The translations under genes were made by a program, and so were the position numbers. A DNA stretch of 38,659 nt from Opitutia bacterium Tous-C1TDCM (GTDB lineage Bacteria > Verrucomicrobiota > Verrucomicrobiia > Opitutales > Opitutaceae). The first letter of the stretch is position 1. The number at the start of each line of letters is the position of its first letter. The stretch covers positions 1 to 38,659 of the forward strand of contig NEUS01000027.1 in assembly GCA_002288455.1 (NCBI GenBank), read 5' to 3'. Below the pieces are notes generated by a model, which ran no database searches, was not told the origin of the DNA, and saw nothing but the letters and a program-made list of their open reading frames with translations. Of this stretch, positions 1 through 8,740 are shown piece after piece.

Positions 1-57
1 ACCACCACTCAGCCCCGTTTTGACCGCTTCGCCCTCTTCTTTGCTCTCTGGCTTCCG

Positions 58-103
58 AAAAAAAACGCCGCCGCTCCCACGCGGGGACCAGCGGCGCGTT
101 TTT
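58..103 (-). terminator. Rho-independent terminator of ugd
   Basis: Read on the minus strand, a GC-rich stem with one bulged base (arms 90-103 and 61-75) is followed by a run of eight T (58-65). It lies about 40 bases after the ugd stop codon. The A run and T run are partly complementary, so it could also work on the plus strand. Confidence 0.8.
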
Positions 104-111
104 CAGAGGCT

Positions 112-132
112 CCTCAACTTTCAGCTCTCAAC
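112..132 (-). repeat. Three degenerate heptamer repeats after ugd
   Basis: On the minus strand the units are GTTGAGA, GCTGAAA and GTTGAGG, directly adjacent. They lie between the ugd stop codon and its terminator. The same unit family recurs at 38514-38548 downstream of the last sulfatase, in the same orientation relative to the gene. Confidence 0.65.
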
Positions 133-144
133 TCGGCTTTCGCA

Positions 145-1506
145 TCAGGCTTTGCCGATGCCGGAGACCCGGAATCCGATGGCCTTGAGCTTCGCCAGAT
201 CGAGGATGTTGCGGCCGTCGAAGACGAACGCCGGCTGGTGCATGCCGGCGTAGATCCGGTTGAAATCGAGTTGCTTGAACTCGTCCCACTCCGTGACGAC
301 GGCGAGCGCATGGGCGCCGGCCGCGGCCTCGTAGGCGGACGTCACGATCTTCAGCCGGGGGTCGTACTTGCCCTTGCCGAGAATGTCGGCGCGGATCTCG
401 TCGGCCGGGACCTTGGGATCGTAGACAATGACGTTGGCCTGTTCGGCGAGCAGGTCGCGGCAAACGGCGATCGCGGCGGACTCGCGGGTGTCGTTGGTGT
501 CTTTCTTGAAGGCGAAGCCGAGGACCGCGATGCGCTTGTCGGCGACGGTGTTGAAGAGGGAGCGGACGATCTTCGCGGCGAAGCGATGCTTCTGCCAGTC
601 GTTCATCTTCACGACATGCTCCCAGTAGGCGGCGACTTCCGGCAGGCCGAAGTGTTCGCAGAGATAGACCAGATTCAGGATGTCCTTCTGGAAGCAGGAA
701 CCGCCGAAACCCACGGACGCCTTCAGGAACTTCGGGCCGATGCGCGAATCCTTGCCGATCGCGTTGGCGACTTCGTCGACATCGGCGCCGGTCGCCTCGC
801 ACAACGCGGAAATGGAATTGATGGAGGAGATGCGCTGCGCGAGGAACGCGTTCGCGACCAGTTTCGAAAGCTCCGACGACCACAGGTTGGTCGTGATGAT
901 CCGGTCGCGCGGCACCCAGTGCGCATAGACGGAAACGAGCGTCTCGAGCGCGCGCTGGCCGCCCTCGGTGCGCTCGCCGCCGATCAGAACGCGGTCGGGC
1001 GAGATCAGGTCGGCGACGGCGGTGCCCTCGGCGAGGAACTCCGGATTCGACAGCACCTCGAAGGTATGCCCGCGGGAATTGGCGGCGAGGATATCCTTGA
1101 TCGTCTCCGCGGTCTTCACCGGGATCGTCGATTTTTCGACGATGATCTTGGGCCCGTTGGCATGCTCGGCGATCGTGCGCGCGACCGACTCGATAAAGCG
1201 CAGATCGGCGGCGCGCCCGGCGCCGACGCCGTAGCTCTTGGTCGGGGTGTTCACCGCGACAAAAATGATATCCGCCGCCTTGATGCCACCGACGACATCG
1301 GTCGAGAAAAAGAGATTCCGGCCGCGGGTCTGGCGCACGACGTCGTCGAGCCCGGGTTCGTAGATCGGCAGCGTATCGGAGTTCCAGGCCGCGATGCGGG
1401 CGGTGTTCATGTCGACGACCCGCACCTCGATCGACGGGGCCTTGAGAGCGATCATCGCCATCGTCGGACCACCCACATACCCGGCGCCAATGCAGCAAAT
1501 CTTCAT
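145..1506 (-). CDS. ugd: UDP-glucose 6-dehydrogenase, eukaryote-like type
   Basis: Oxidises UDP-glucose to UDP-glucuronate with two NAD+, in the cytoplasm, giving precursors for acidic exopolysaccharide or capsule. The 453-residue protein has the NAD-binding GAGYVG at 7-12, an [10 protein letters not shown] segment near 154-163, a Lys-containing [12 protein letters not shown] segment near 210-221, and the catalytic Cys271 in [10 protein letters not shown]. Residues 210-290 and the [10 protein letters not shown] segment look much closer to animal and plant UGDH than to the shorter classical bacterial Ugd, a judgement made from memory of the human sequence. The ATG at 1506 gives the expected N-terminus directly before the Rossmann fold; no Shine-Dalgarno is visible. 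Terminators on both sides suggest a single-gene transcript. Sure of the family. Confidence 0.96.
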   Translation of the reverse strand: MKICCIGAGYVGGPTMAMIALKAPSIEVRVVDMNTARIAAWNSDTLPIYEPGLDDVVRQTRGRNLFFSTDVVGGIKAADIIFVAVNTPTKSYGVGAGRAADLRFIESVARTIAEHANGPKIIVEKSTIPVKTAETIKDILAANSRGHTFEVLSNPEFLAEGTAVADLISPDRVLIGGERTEGGQRALETLVSVYAHWVPRDRIITTNLWSSELSKLVANAFLAQRISSINSISALCEATGADVDEVANAIGKDSRIGPKFLKASVGFGGSCFQKDILNLVYLCEHFGLPEVAAYWEHVVKMNDWQKHRFAAKIVRSLFNTVADKRIAVLGFAFKKDTNDTRESAAIAVCRDLLAEQANVIVYDPKVPADEIRADILGKGKYDPRLKIVTSAYEAAAGAHALAVVTEWDEFKQLDFNRIYAGMHQPAFVFDGRNILDLAKLKAIGFRVSGIGKA

Positions 1507-1890
1507 ATTCGCGGGAGAGTTGAAGTCGGCGGCGGAAAAACCAAGTCCGATTTCAGGGGTAGAAACCGGTAGCGTTCACCCACTTCCGCCAATTCGAATC
1601 CTGTTTGCCTTGCGGCCGACATCCGGCGCGCCCGCACCGCGAACGGAAAAAACAAAGGGAGCCCGGTTCGCACGCCAATGCCTACCGGGCTCCCAGAGAT
1701 GGTTGATTCGCTCGTCGTGTCAGGCGCCGAGCAGGTAACCAGCTGACGAATTAAGAAAACTTCGGCGCCGCAGTCTCAATGAAAATGCGAACGCAACCGT
1801 AACAATTCCGGTCCCTGCCACGCTCCGGGCCGGGCACCGTCCCCGGCCCGCCGCGTCCAACCGGCCACCAAACCGCTTGCCGCCAAATGC
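1507..1890. other. Intergenic region between ugd and the phosphohexomutase gene
   Basis: No convincing gene is present. The part near 1647-1694 is the terminator of the upstream minus-strand gene. The remaining 140 bases before the ugd start must hold the ugd promoter, but no good -35/-10 pair could be picked out. Bases 1695-1890 show nothing recognisable. Confidence 0.6.
1647..1694 (-). terminator. Rho-independent terminator of the phosphohexomutase operon
   Basis: A perfect 11-bp inverted repeat (GGGAGCCCGGT at 1657-1667 and ACCGGGCTCCC at 1684-1694) with a 16-base loop is followed on the minus strand by TTTGTTTTTT. It lies about 200 bases after the stop of the gene at 1891 and before ugd, so it should end the ftsB-uap-mutase transcript. 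Confidence 0.82.
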
Positions 1891-3840
1891 CTAGCCTTCC
1901 GCCCGACCCTTGGCTTCCGCCTCGATCAACCCGCTCAAGGCGGCGAGCGATTCTTTCACCCGGGCTTTCACGACCGGAAGATCGGCGGCCGCCGCGACCG
2001 CGGCCTGCGCGAAAAGGTAGAACTTCATTTTCGGCTCGGTGCCGCTGCCCCGGGCCGCGAACGAATAGCCGTTCGATAGCGTGACAATATACAGATCCTG
2101 CGCGGGAATGAGTTCGCCGTCCGCATCGTACACTTGCTCCCGGCCGAAGTCCTGGAACTTCACCACCTGCACGTCGCCGAAGGCCGCCGGCGGATTCGAC
2201 CGGTAGGTGTCGAGGATGCGCTTGATCTTCGCGTCCCCGCTCGCGCCCTCGTAATAGATATTGATCACGCCCTCGAGGTAGAACCCGTAGCGGAGATAGA
2301 TCTCGTCGAGATACTCCGGGACCGTGAGGCCGCGGCTCTTCACCCAGGCGCACACTTCGGCGAACATCAGGCACGCGGAATTGCCGTCCTTGTCGCGCAG
2401 GTAGTCGTTGGGCAGGTAACCGTAGCTCTCTTCCGTGCCGAACGCGTAGAACGTGCTGTGCTGCTGGAGCAGGCGGGCGCGTTCCGCGAAGGATGCGCCG
2501 TCGTAATCGAAGCCGGCCCCGAGCGCCGCCCGCACCTTGTTCTCGTAGCCGCGCATCTTGGCCGCGATCCACTTGAAGCCGGTGAGCGTGTTGATGACCT
2601 TCACGCCGTGGCCGCGGCCGATGGCGTCCTGCAGCTGCGTCGTGACGAAGGTCTTCACGATGCACACCGCGGGGGAACCGGCGGCCGGGATCCAGCCGAG
2701 TTCCTTGTACTTGGTCAGCCGATACTCGGCGAGGAGCGAACCGATCTGGTTGCCCGTGAGCAGTTCCATCCCGCCCGCGCGGTGGCGCACCGCGCAGCCC
2801 ATGCGGTCGGCGTCGGGATCGGTGGCGAGGACGACGTCGCAGCCTTCGCGTTCCGCCAGCGCGACGGCGCAGGCGAGAGCCTCGGCATTCTCGGGGTTGG
2901 GCGACTTGACGGTCGGGAACCGGCCGTCGAACTCGAACTGCTCGGCCACCGGGTGGACGTCGCAGCCGGCATGGATCAGGAGCGGGACCGAATGCACCGC
3001 GCCCGTGCCGTGGATGTTGGTGAAGGCGACCTTGAGCTTGGTCCGGCGGAAAACCTCGGGATCGAGCGCGGCCTTCGCCGCCACGGCGAGATAGGCATCG
3101 TCCGCGTCGCGGCCGAGCGCGGTCACGCCGGCCAGCTGCGGGACGAGGAAGGCGCCGATCTCCGCCAGCGGCACCGCGTTGACCTCCGCCACGATGCCCG
3201 TGTCGTGCGGCGGCACCACCTGGGCGCCGTCGTCGAAGTAGGCCTTGAAGCCGTTGTCATGGGGCGGATTGTGGCTGGCGGTGATGACGATACCGGCCTG
3301 CGCCTTGAGCCAACGGACCGAGTAACTCAGCTGCGGCGTCGGCCGCGGGCCGTCGAACACGAAAGCCTCGCCGCCGAGCTGCGTCCACGTCGACGCGGCC
3401 AAGTCCGAAAAGTGCCGGGAAAAATGCCGCACATCGCAGGCGATCACGAGTTTCACGCGGCCCCGGCCGCCCTGCTGCGCGGTGTACTTGGCGGTGTAAC
3501 GGTAGAGCCCGACGACCGCCCGGATGAGCGTGAAATCGTTGAGCAAATTGCTGCCGATCGCCGCGTGCGCGGGGGAACCGCGTTCGTCGGGCGTGCCGGT
3601 TTCGGCCCGGGCCGGGACCGTGCCGATGGTCCGGCCGCGCATGCCGCCGGTGCCGAACTCCAGGAAGCGGTAGAAGCGGTCGTTCAGTTCGCCCCAAGCG
3701 CCCCGCTCGGCGAGTTCCGCGATGCTGTCGGCCGCCCACGCCGGCAGGCGGACGGCGAGGAACGCGGCGATATTCTCGGCCGCGGACGGCATGAGGTGCC
3801 CGGCTTGGGCGGCTTGGCGGATACGTTCGAGCGTGGTCAT
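1891..3840 (-). CDS. Phosphoglucomutase/phosphomannomutase (alpha-D-phosphohexomutase superfamily)
   Basis: Interconverts hexose 1- and 6-phosphates in the cytoplasm, feeding sugar nucleotide synthesis. The 649-residue protein carries all four family signatures: TASHNP with the phosphoserine at Ser189, the metal loop DPDADR at 341-346, the sugar loop GTEESYGY at 468-475, and the phosphate-binding GSGTEPK segment near the C-terminus. The length matches the long PGM2/PgcA-like branch rather than the roughly 460-residue AlgC/ManB branch, so glucose 1-phosphate is the likelier substrate. The open frame runs further upstream, but the ATG at 3840 starts at MTTLERIRQ, and the upstream residues are out-of-frame sequence of the neighbouring uap gene. 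It lies 49 bases after the uridylyltransferase stop and is probably cotranscribed with it. Substrate preference is inferred. Confidence 0.93.
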   Translation of the reverse strand: MTTLERIRQAAQAGHLMPSAAENIAAFLAVRLPAWAADSIAELAERGAWGELNDRFYRFLEFGTGGMRGRTIGTVPARAETGTPDERGSPAHAAIGSNLLNDFTLIRAVVGLYRYTAKYTAQQGGRGRVKLVIACDVRHFSRHFSDLAASTWTQLGGEAFVFDGPRPTPQLSYSVRWLKAQAGIVITASHNPPHDNGFKAYFDDGAQVVPPHDTGIVAEVNAVPLAEIGAFLVPQLAGVTALGRDADDAYLAVAAKAALDPEVFRRTKLKVAFTNIHGTGAVHSVPLLIHAGCDVHPVAEQFEFDGRFPTVKSPNPENAEALACAVALAEREGCDVVLATDPDADRMGCAVRHRAGGMELLTGNQIGSLLAEYRLTKYKELGWIPAAGSPAVCIVKTFVTTQLQDAIGRGHGVKVINTLTGFKWIAAKMRGYENKVRAALGAGFDYDGASFAERARLLQQHSTFYAFGTEESYGYLPNDYLRDKDGNSACLMFAEVCAWVKSRGLTVPEYLDEIYLRYGFYLEGVINIYYEGASGDAKIKRILDTYRSNPPAAFGDVQVVKFQDFGREQVYDADGELIPAQDLYIVTLSNGYSFAARGSGTEPKMKFYLFAQAAVAAAADLPVVKARVKESLAALSGLIEAEAKGRAEG

Positions 3841-3889
3841 GGATGGCGGTGCGGAGTACAGGTAAGGAAAGTGCGGATACGGAGCCGGC

Positions 3890-5314
3890 TCACTCCAGAT
3901 ACAGCCCGTCACGGATCGACGGGGCCGGCGGCAGTTTTTTCCAGGCCTCGGCAAACGAGTCCTCGTCGTAACCGAAAAGCGGCGACACCTCGATCCCGGC
4001 GGCGGGCAACCCGGTGGCATCGGTCGCCACCGCGGCGCCCTGGGCGCGCAGCCAGCGCCCGAATTGCCGGCGCTGGTCGTCGCGGCAGGTCTGCGGGGAA
4101 TCGACGCCGTCGGCGTTCTTGACCGGGGAGAAATCGTCCTCGCGGCGCGTCTCGATCACGACCGGATTCCGGGCAAACGGCAGGGCGTCGAAAACGAAGA
4201 GCTCGAATTTCACGCCGTTGGGTTTTTCGGGTTTCACCGGCCGGCCCGCGGCATCGACGGTGGGGATTTTCTTGTCGGCCCGGTGGAACGGCAACGCGAC
4301 ACCCTCGCCGCCCGCCGCCATCCGGCGGATGAAATCGCGGTCGAGCAGGTGGATCGCGATGCTGCCGGCCAGGTAGCGGAGTTGGCCCGCGGCGTCGCGT
4401 TCCTGCTGCATCGCCATCGGCAGGTCGGAATACTCCACCACCACCGTCTTGCCGCCTTGGGCGCAAAACAGACCGACCTTTTCCTCGGGATAGGCTTTGG
4501 GGACCATCTTGCTCGACATCTCCGAACCCTGCAGCGCGTGCCAACCGAGGAAGGTCGGGTCGATCGCGCGCACGAGCGGGTTGTCCACCTGGAAATAGCT
4601 CAGCGTATCGATGCCCTCGCGCTGCATCAGATCGAGCGCCCCGCTGCGCTCCAGCGCGCGGAGCGAGCCGCCGTGGCCGTCGGGCGACATCGCGATCGAG
4701 CCGGGCGTCTCGAGCAGAATCCGCCCCTGCAGGTCGACCGCCGGCATCCGGCCCTGGCGGAAGAAATGCACCCGCGCCTGCTCCAGGCCGAAATAACCGT
4801 GGGCGGCGAAAAACGCCTCGGTGGCGGCGTGGTTCGCGTGGCTCGTCATGATGAACCAGTGCAGCGGGCGGCCGTAGCGGACGCCGGCGGCGCGGATCTT
4901 TTCCGCGAACACCTGGAAGAGCGTTTTCTGTTTCAGGGGCGTCACCGGAAACGTGCCCTTCGGGCCGTCGTAACCGAGCCGCGTGCCCTGCCCGCCCGCG
5001 ACGGTGAAGGCCGCCACGCGGCCGGCGCGGAGCATGGCCTCGCCGGCGGCCTTCGCCCGGTCCCAAGCGGCGGCGTCGCCGCCGTTTTCCGGCCGCCGCT
5101 CGTAGGGCGCGGGCGCAAGCCCGCCGAGGTCGATCCCCGCGGCGCCGCCCGGCGCGAGCAGGGTCCGGGTGAGCCGCGCGATTTCCGCGAGGTCGATTTC
5201 GGCCGCCTCGTCGAGCAGGCGGCGCTGTTCCGCCGGCGGCAAAGTCGCGAAAAACGCGAACACGTGGCCCTGGCCGGCCTGTTGGAATTTCTCGATCAGC
5301 GGGTCGGTCGTCAT
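3890..5314 (-). CDS. UDP-sugar pyrophosphorylase, UAP (UDP-N-acetylhexosamine) type
   Basis: Transfers UMP from UTP to a sugar 1-phosphate to form a UDP-sugar. The 474-residue protein belongs to the UDPGP family, unlike bacterial GalU or GlmU. It shows the nucleotide loop GGQGTRLG at 107-114 followed by PKG, a VDNPLVRAIDP segment, and NGVKFELFVFDALP, which resemble eukaryotic AGX/UAP1 more than UGP2. Substrate could therefore be GlcNAc-1-P or glucose-1-P. The adjacent phosphoglucomutase and the nearby ugd favour a role in supplying UDP-glucose or UDP-HexNAc. The ATG at 5314 (MTTDPLIEKF) was chosen because sequence upstream of it does not look like protein of this family. A short CGGGG/CCCCG stem-loop lies just upstream at 5334-5347. 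Confidence 0.9.
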   Translation of the reverse strand: MTTDPLIEKFQQAGQGHVFAFFATLPPAEQRRLLDEAAEIDLAEIARLTRTLLAPGGAAGIDLGGLAPAPYERRPENGGDAAAWDRAKAAGEAMLRAGRVAAFTVAGGQGTRLGYDGPKGTFPVTPLKQKTLFQVFAEKIRAAGVRYGRPLHWFIMTSHANHAATEAFFAAHGYFGLEQARVHFFRQGRMPAVDLQGRILLETPGSIAMSPDGHGGSLRALERSGALDLMQREGIDTLSYFQVDNPLVRAIDPTFLGWHALQGSEMSSKMVPKAYPEEKVGLFCAQGGKTVVVEYSDLPMAMQQERDAAGQLRYLAGSIAIHLLDRDFIRRMAAGGEGVALPFHRADKKIPTVDAAGRPVKPEKPNGVKFELFVFDALPFARNPVVIETRREDDFSPVKNADGVDSPQTCRDDQRRQFGRWLRAQGAAVATDATGLPAAGIEVSPLFGYDEDSFAEAWKKLPPAPSIRDGLYLE

Positions 5315-5378
5315 GAAAGTGAGGATACGAAAACGGGGCGAACCCCGCCCGGCAGGTCCCGGCCCGCGGCGGGCGGCG

Positions 5379-5660
5379 TCAGTCTTCGAAACGGAACACC
5401 ACTTCGCCGGGCTTGGCTTGGCTGAGCCGCCGGCGGATGGCGCTTTCGACGAAGCCCGGGTCGTTGCGCAGCCGCTGCAGGATCCGGTCCTGTTCCTTGA
5501 GGCGAAGTTCCGCCGCGGCGAGTTTGAGCCGGATCGCCGCCTCGGTCTGCTTGAGCTGGCGGTACTCGGCCCGGGCATCCACGAACCAAGCCCCGGCGGC
5601 GAGGGCGAGGAGCGCCATGGCGAGCGCGTAGAGCGGGATGACGAGACGGTGCGGATTCAC
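5379..5660 (-). CDS. FtsB/DivIC-like septum formation initiator protein
   Basis: Predicted bitopic divisome protein that would bridge early and late cell-division proteins at the septum. The 93-residue product has one membrane segment at about residues 7-26, then a charged coiled coil (about 28-66), then a short tail containing LRNDPGFVESAIRRRL and ending KPGEVVFRFED. This is the typical FtsB/DivIC order and length. No ATG fits; the GTG at 5660 is the best start, with an in-frame TTG at 5678 as the alternative, and neither has a Shine-Dalgarno. It lies 64 bases upstream of the uridylyltransferase on the same strand, so the two are probably cotranscribed. It is divergent from gspA. Confidence 0.82.
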   Translation of the reverse strand: MNPHRLVIPLYALAMALLALAAGAWFVDARAEYRQLKQTEAAIRLKLAAAELRLKEQDRILQRLRNDPGFVESAIRRRLSQAKPGEVVFRFED

Positions 5661-5789
5661 AAAACGCGCCGCGATCAACGGCACCGGAGCCGCGGGAGTA
5701 AAGGAGAATTCAATCTTCGGCCGCGCCCCCGGGTCGCCGCAGAATTTGGCGTGCGTTTTCGGCCCCGTCCGGCCACGGTGCCGCTCCGC
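5661..5789. promoter_or_regulatory. Divergent intergenic region, ftsB-like / gspA
   Basis: These 129 bases separate two genes that start in opposite directions, so they should contain both promoters. No clear -35/-10 pair, operator or Shine-Dalgarno was found for either gene. Confidence 0.4.
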
Positions 5790-6605
5790 ATGTATCAGAG
5801 CTTTTACGGGTTCCGGGAGATGCCGTTCAACATCACCCCGGATCCGCGCTTCCTCTACCTCAGCCCGACCCATCAGGAAGCTCTCCAGCATCTGAAGTAC
5901 GGCGTGCGCGAAAAAAAGGGCTTCATCGTGCTGGTCGGCGAGGTCGGCTGCGGCAAGACGACGCTCTGCCGCCGCTTCCTCAACGAGCTCGATCCTTCGC
6001 ACTACGACACGGCGCTCATTCTCAATCCCCGGATCACCGAGACGCAGATGCTCAAGGCGATCCTCACCGAGCTCGGCGAAACGAAAATCGCCCGCAGCCA
6101 GAACGACCTCGTGGCCCAGATCAACGCCGTCCTGCTCGACCGCATCCAGCGCGGCCGCGACATCGTCCTCATCATCGACGAGGCCCAGAATCTCAAGTTC
6201 GAGGTCCTCGAACAGATCCGCCTCCTGTCGAATCTCGAAACCGACAAACAGAAACTTCTCCAGATCGTCCTCATGGGCCAACCCGAGCTCAAGGACGTCC
6301 TCGCCCGCGAGGAACTGCGCCAGCTCCGCCAACGCATCCTCGTGCACTACGAGCTGCATCCCCTCACCCGGACCGACCTCGCCCACTACGTGCACCACCG
6401 CCTGTCGCTTGCCGGCGGCAACGGCCGCCCGAGTTTTTCCCGCTGGGCCCTCCGCGCCATCCACAAAGGCAGCGGCGGCATTCCGCGCATCGTGAACAAC
6501 CTCTGCGACAAGGCGCTGCTCGCGGCCTTCATCCGCGAATCCGACGAGGTGAACTACTGGGATGTGCGCCGGGCGGTGCGGGACATGGAGAAACTCACCG
6601 CTTGA
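5790..6605 (+). CDS. gspA: GspA/ExeA-family AAA ATPase
   Basis: Cytoplasmic or membrane-bound ATPase of the ExeA/GspA family, which with GspB helps insert or assemble the type II secretin through the cell wall in Aeromonas; related ATPases occur in other contexts. The 271-residue protein begins MYQSFYGFREMPFNITPDP, a hallmark N-terminus of the family, and has Walker A GEVGCGKTT at 50-58, Walker B IVLIIDEAQN at 125-134, and a sensor/arginine region near IPRIVNNLCDKAL. It is shorter than Aeromonas ExeA (about 550 residues), lacking the C-terminal membrane and peptidoglycan-binding part. The start at 5790 follows from the N-terminal motif. It is followed after 28 bases by the gspB-like gene. No other type II secretion gene is in the window. 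Confidence 0.9.
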   Translation: MYQSFYGFREMPFNITPDPRFLYLSPTHQEALQHLKYGVREKKGFIVLVGEVGCGKTTLCRRFLNELDPSHYDTALILNPRITETQMLKAILTELGETKIARSQNDLVAQINAVLLDRIQRGRDIVLIIDEAQNLKFEVLEQIRLLSNLETDKQKLLQIVLMGQPELKDVLAREELRQLRQRILVHYELHPLTRTDLAHYVHHRLSLAGGNGRPSFSRWALRAIHKGSGGIPRIVNNLCDKALLAAFIRESDEVNYWDVRRAVRDMEKLTA

Positions 6606-6633
6606 TCATCCCGCCGTCCCTCCTTCCGCCGTC

Positions 6634-7419
6634 ATGAGTCTCATCAACGAAGCCCTCAAGAAAGCGCAGCGCCTGCGCAGCGACGGCGGCGCCGAGGCCG
6701 AACCCGGCGCGCTGGGCGCCGACGGCCCGGGCGTCGCCAAACGCCGTCCGCCCCGCAGCGCCAACACGATGGTCCTCCTCGGCGCCGGCGCCGTGGTCCT
6801 CGTCGTGCTTTCCGTCGTCGTCACCGTCTTTCTCATCAACCGCCCGTCCGCGCCGGCAACTCCGGCCACGGCCGTCGCCAAGGCGCCCGTTCTCCCGGTG
6901 CCGGCTCCGGCCGCGATCGCCAAAACCGAAGCGCCGGCCCCGCGCCCCGGCGCCTCCACCGCTCCCGCGGCGGCTGTTCCGCCACCCGCGCCGGCCAAAA
7001 CGATTCCTACTTTGGCGATACCGCCGGCCGCCCCTCCGGCACCTGCCCGCGCTCCGGTCGAAGCGCCGGCGGCCCTGCCCGCCGCTGCTCGGCTCCCGGC
7101 CGCCGAATCCGCGTCCGTTGCCAAACCCCAACCGGAGTTCACCGCGCCCGTGCCGTCGGCCGCCGTTTCGCTGCCCTTCGCCACCGCCGCCGGCGCGTCC
7201 GCGGCCCGCGCCGACGAGCGCATCACGTCGTTTGTCGAGGCGATCAAGGTCACCGGCATCCGCGCTTCGGGCAACGAAAGCCGCGTCCTCATGAACGACC
7301 GCGTTTACCGCGTAAACGACATCGTCGACCGCACGCTCGGCGTCCGCCTCGTCACCGTCGGCGCCAACAGTCTCGTGTTCTCCGACGCCAACGGCGTCAC
7401 CTACACGAAGTATTTCTGA
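6634..7419 (+). CDS. gspB: GspB-like membrane protein
   Basis: Probable inner-membrane partner of the preceding GspA ATPase. The 261-residue protein starts MSLINEALKKAQRLR, which recurs in many GspB-like proteins, then has one membrane helix at about 45-69, a long Ala/Pro-rich linker (about 71-190) suited to crossing the periplasm, and a compact C-terminal domain (about 205-261) with the pattern SRVLMNDRVYRVNDIV of the type II secretion GspB domain. The ATG at 6634 is 28 bases after the gspA stop, so the pair should form an operon. The linker is low-complexity, so only the two ends support the call. Confidence 0.85.
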   Translation: MSLINEALKKAQRLRSDGGAEAEPGALGADGPGVAKRRPPRSANTMVLLGAGAVVLVVLSVVVTVFLINRPSAPATPATAVAKAPVLPVPAPAAIAKTEAPAPRPGASTAPAAAVPPPAPAKTIPTLAIPPAAPPAPARAPVEAPAALPAAARLPAAESASVAKPQPEFTAPVPSAAVSLPFATAAGASAARADERITSFVEAIKVTGIRASGNESRVLMNDRVYRVNDIVDRTLGVRLVTVGANSLVFSDANGVTYTKYF

Positions 7420-7421
7420 GT

Positions 7422-7443
7422 GCCGCCGTCGCCGTGCGGCGGC
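7422..7443. terminator. GC hairpin between convergent genes
   Basis: A perfect 7-bp inverted repeat (GCCGCCG and CGGCGGC, 8-base loop) fills the 27 bases between the convergent gspB-like and DUF2264 stop codons. There is no T run, so it may be a weak bidirectional terminator or only a transcript-end hairpin. Confidence 0.35.
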
Positions 7444-7446
7444 CGG

Positions 7447-8691
7447 TCAGCGCGGGCTCTTGATCGCCTTGTCGACCGGCAGATTGTCGCCGCGCCAGAT
7501 TTTTTCCCACGTCGTCGGGACGTCGTCGCCGCGCCAAAAATCGGCGCCGGCCGGCAGGCCCAGCGGCAGCAGCGCCGTGCTGCAAAGATAGAGGCTGCCG
7601 GTCGAGATGTAGGTTTCTCCGAGGCCCGGCTGGTGGCCCGCGAGTCCGATCTGCAACCACCCGCGCGCGTCGAACGTGCCCGGCGCCTCCAGCGTGCGGC
7701 GCATCACGCGCGTCAGCGCCACCCGCGCCTGCGCGGCCGACACTTCCCGCGGCAGCCAACCGCGCCACGCCGCCAACGCGAGTCCCTGGAAAGCGCCGGC
7801 GCGGTAGGCCAGCGAACGGCCGATCGCCGGAAATGTGCCGTCGACCGCGATCGAACGTTCCTGAATCGCGGCAAAACGAGTCAACCGTTCGCGCGCCTTG
7901 CCCCGCAGGATTCGCCACTCGTCGGCTTCGTCGCCGACGACGTCGAGCGCCTCGACCAACATCGGCTGGATCACGAACGCGTTGTAATAATCCCAATGGA
8001 ATTCGGGGCCGTCCCCGTACATCCCGTCGCCGACATACCATTCGCGGTGCTTGCGCAGACCTTCGAAGAGCCGGGCGTCGTCGCGTTTCTCGCCGGCCCG
8101 GTGGAGGAAAACTTCGACGGTGGTCGCGAACAGTTTCCAGTTGTTCTCGCCCGCCTTGATCGGCCGCGAGGAAACCAGCGCGGCGACGACGTTGCGCTGC
8201 ACACGCGCGTCGAGTTTTTGCCACAGCTCCCGCGGCGCCCGCAGCATCGCCTGCGCCAGAAACGCCGCATCCACCAAGGGCTGTCGCCCCCGGGAGAAAT
8301 TCATGAAGTCCGGCGACGCCGGATCGGTCGCCGCATCGATGCCGGCCCGGGCCAGATCCGCCCATTTCGCGCGGGCGCGTCCCGCGGGTGACGCTTCGCC
8401 ACCCAATTCGAGCCACGGGGCCAAGCCGGCCAGCAACCGGCCTAATCCTTCGAGATAGGTGAACTGCGGGCGATCCTTCGACGCCGGATGGCTTTCGACC
8501 GGCATCGCCGTTTTCAAACGCCGCTCCGCCAATGCCGCGAGCAACGGCGCCGCGAGTCGCTCCGCCCACGTGCACCACTGGGCCCGCACCGCCGCTGCAC
8601 CCGGCGCCGGCTCGGCCGACCGCCCGGGCCGGACCGCGGCCGCCAAACCGCCCACCACTGCGCAACGCACGAAATCGCGACGGGTATTCAT
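7447..8691 (-). CDS. DUF2264 family protein with Tat signal, possible glycoside hydrolase
   Basis: A 414-residue exported protein. It opens with a twin-arginine signal (MNTRRDFVR, hydrophobic stretch, Ala-rich cleavage region near residue 25). The body matches DUF2264 by motifs such as FTYLEGLGRLLAGLAPWLEL, NNWKLFATTVEVFLH, and GDGPEFHWDYYNAFVIQPML, typical of an alpha/alpha barrel. Some DUF2264 proteins are, to my recollection, classed as GH154 with beta-glucuronidase activity; whether this one is active is unknown. The ATG at 8691 was chosen for the signal peptide. It starts 49 bases after the stop of the membrane protein at 8741 on the same strand, so it may be the last gene of the long TldD/MoxR run. 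Confidence 0.85.
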   Translation of the reverse strand: MNTRRDFVRCAVVGGLAAAVRPGRSAEPAPGAAAVRAQWCTWAERLAAPLLAALAERRLKTAMPVESHPASKDRPQFTYLEGLGRLLAGLAPWLELGGEASPAGRARAKWADLARAGIDAATDPASPDFMNFSRGRQPLVDAAFLAQAMLRAPRELWQKLDARVQRNVVAALVSSRPIKAGENNWKLFATTVEVFLHRAGEKRDDARLFEGLRKHREWYVGDGMYGDGPEFHWDYYNAFVIQPMLVEALDVVGDEADEWRILRGKARERLTRFAAIQERSIAVDGTFPAIGRSLAYRAGAFQGLALAAWRGWLPREVSAAQARVALTRVMRRTLEAPGTFDARGWLQIGLAGHQPGLGETYISTGSLYLCSTALLPLGLPAGADFWRGDDVPTTWEKIWRGDNLPVDKAIKSPR

Positions 8692-8740
8692 CGCCCGCAA
8701 CTTGGCCGGGTTCCGTCGCCGGCTCCAGTGGGAATCCTGC

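Noticed and set aside
3841..3889. Degenerate heptamers between the uridylyltransferase and mutase genes
   Set aside because: Some TCCGCA-like strings occur, but they do not keep a 7-base period, so this is below what I would call a repeat.
2134..4122. 662-residue open frame opposite the phosphohexomutase
   Set aside because: No recognisable motif; the opposite strand carries all four mutase signatures.
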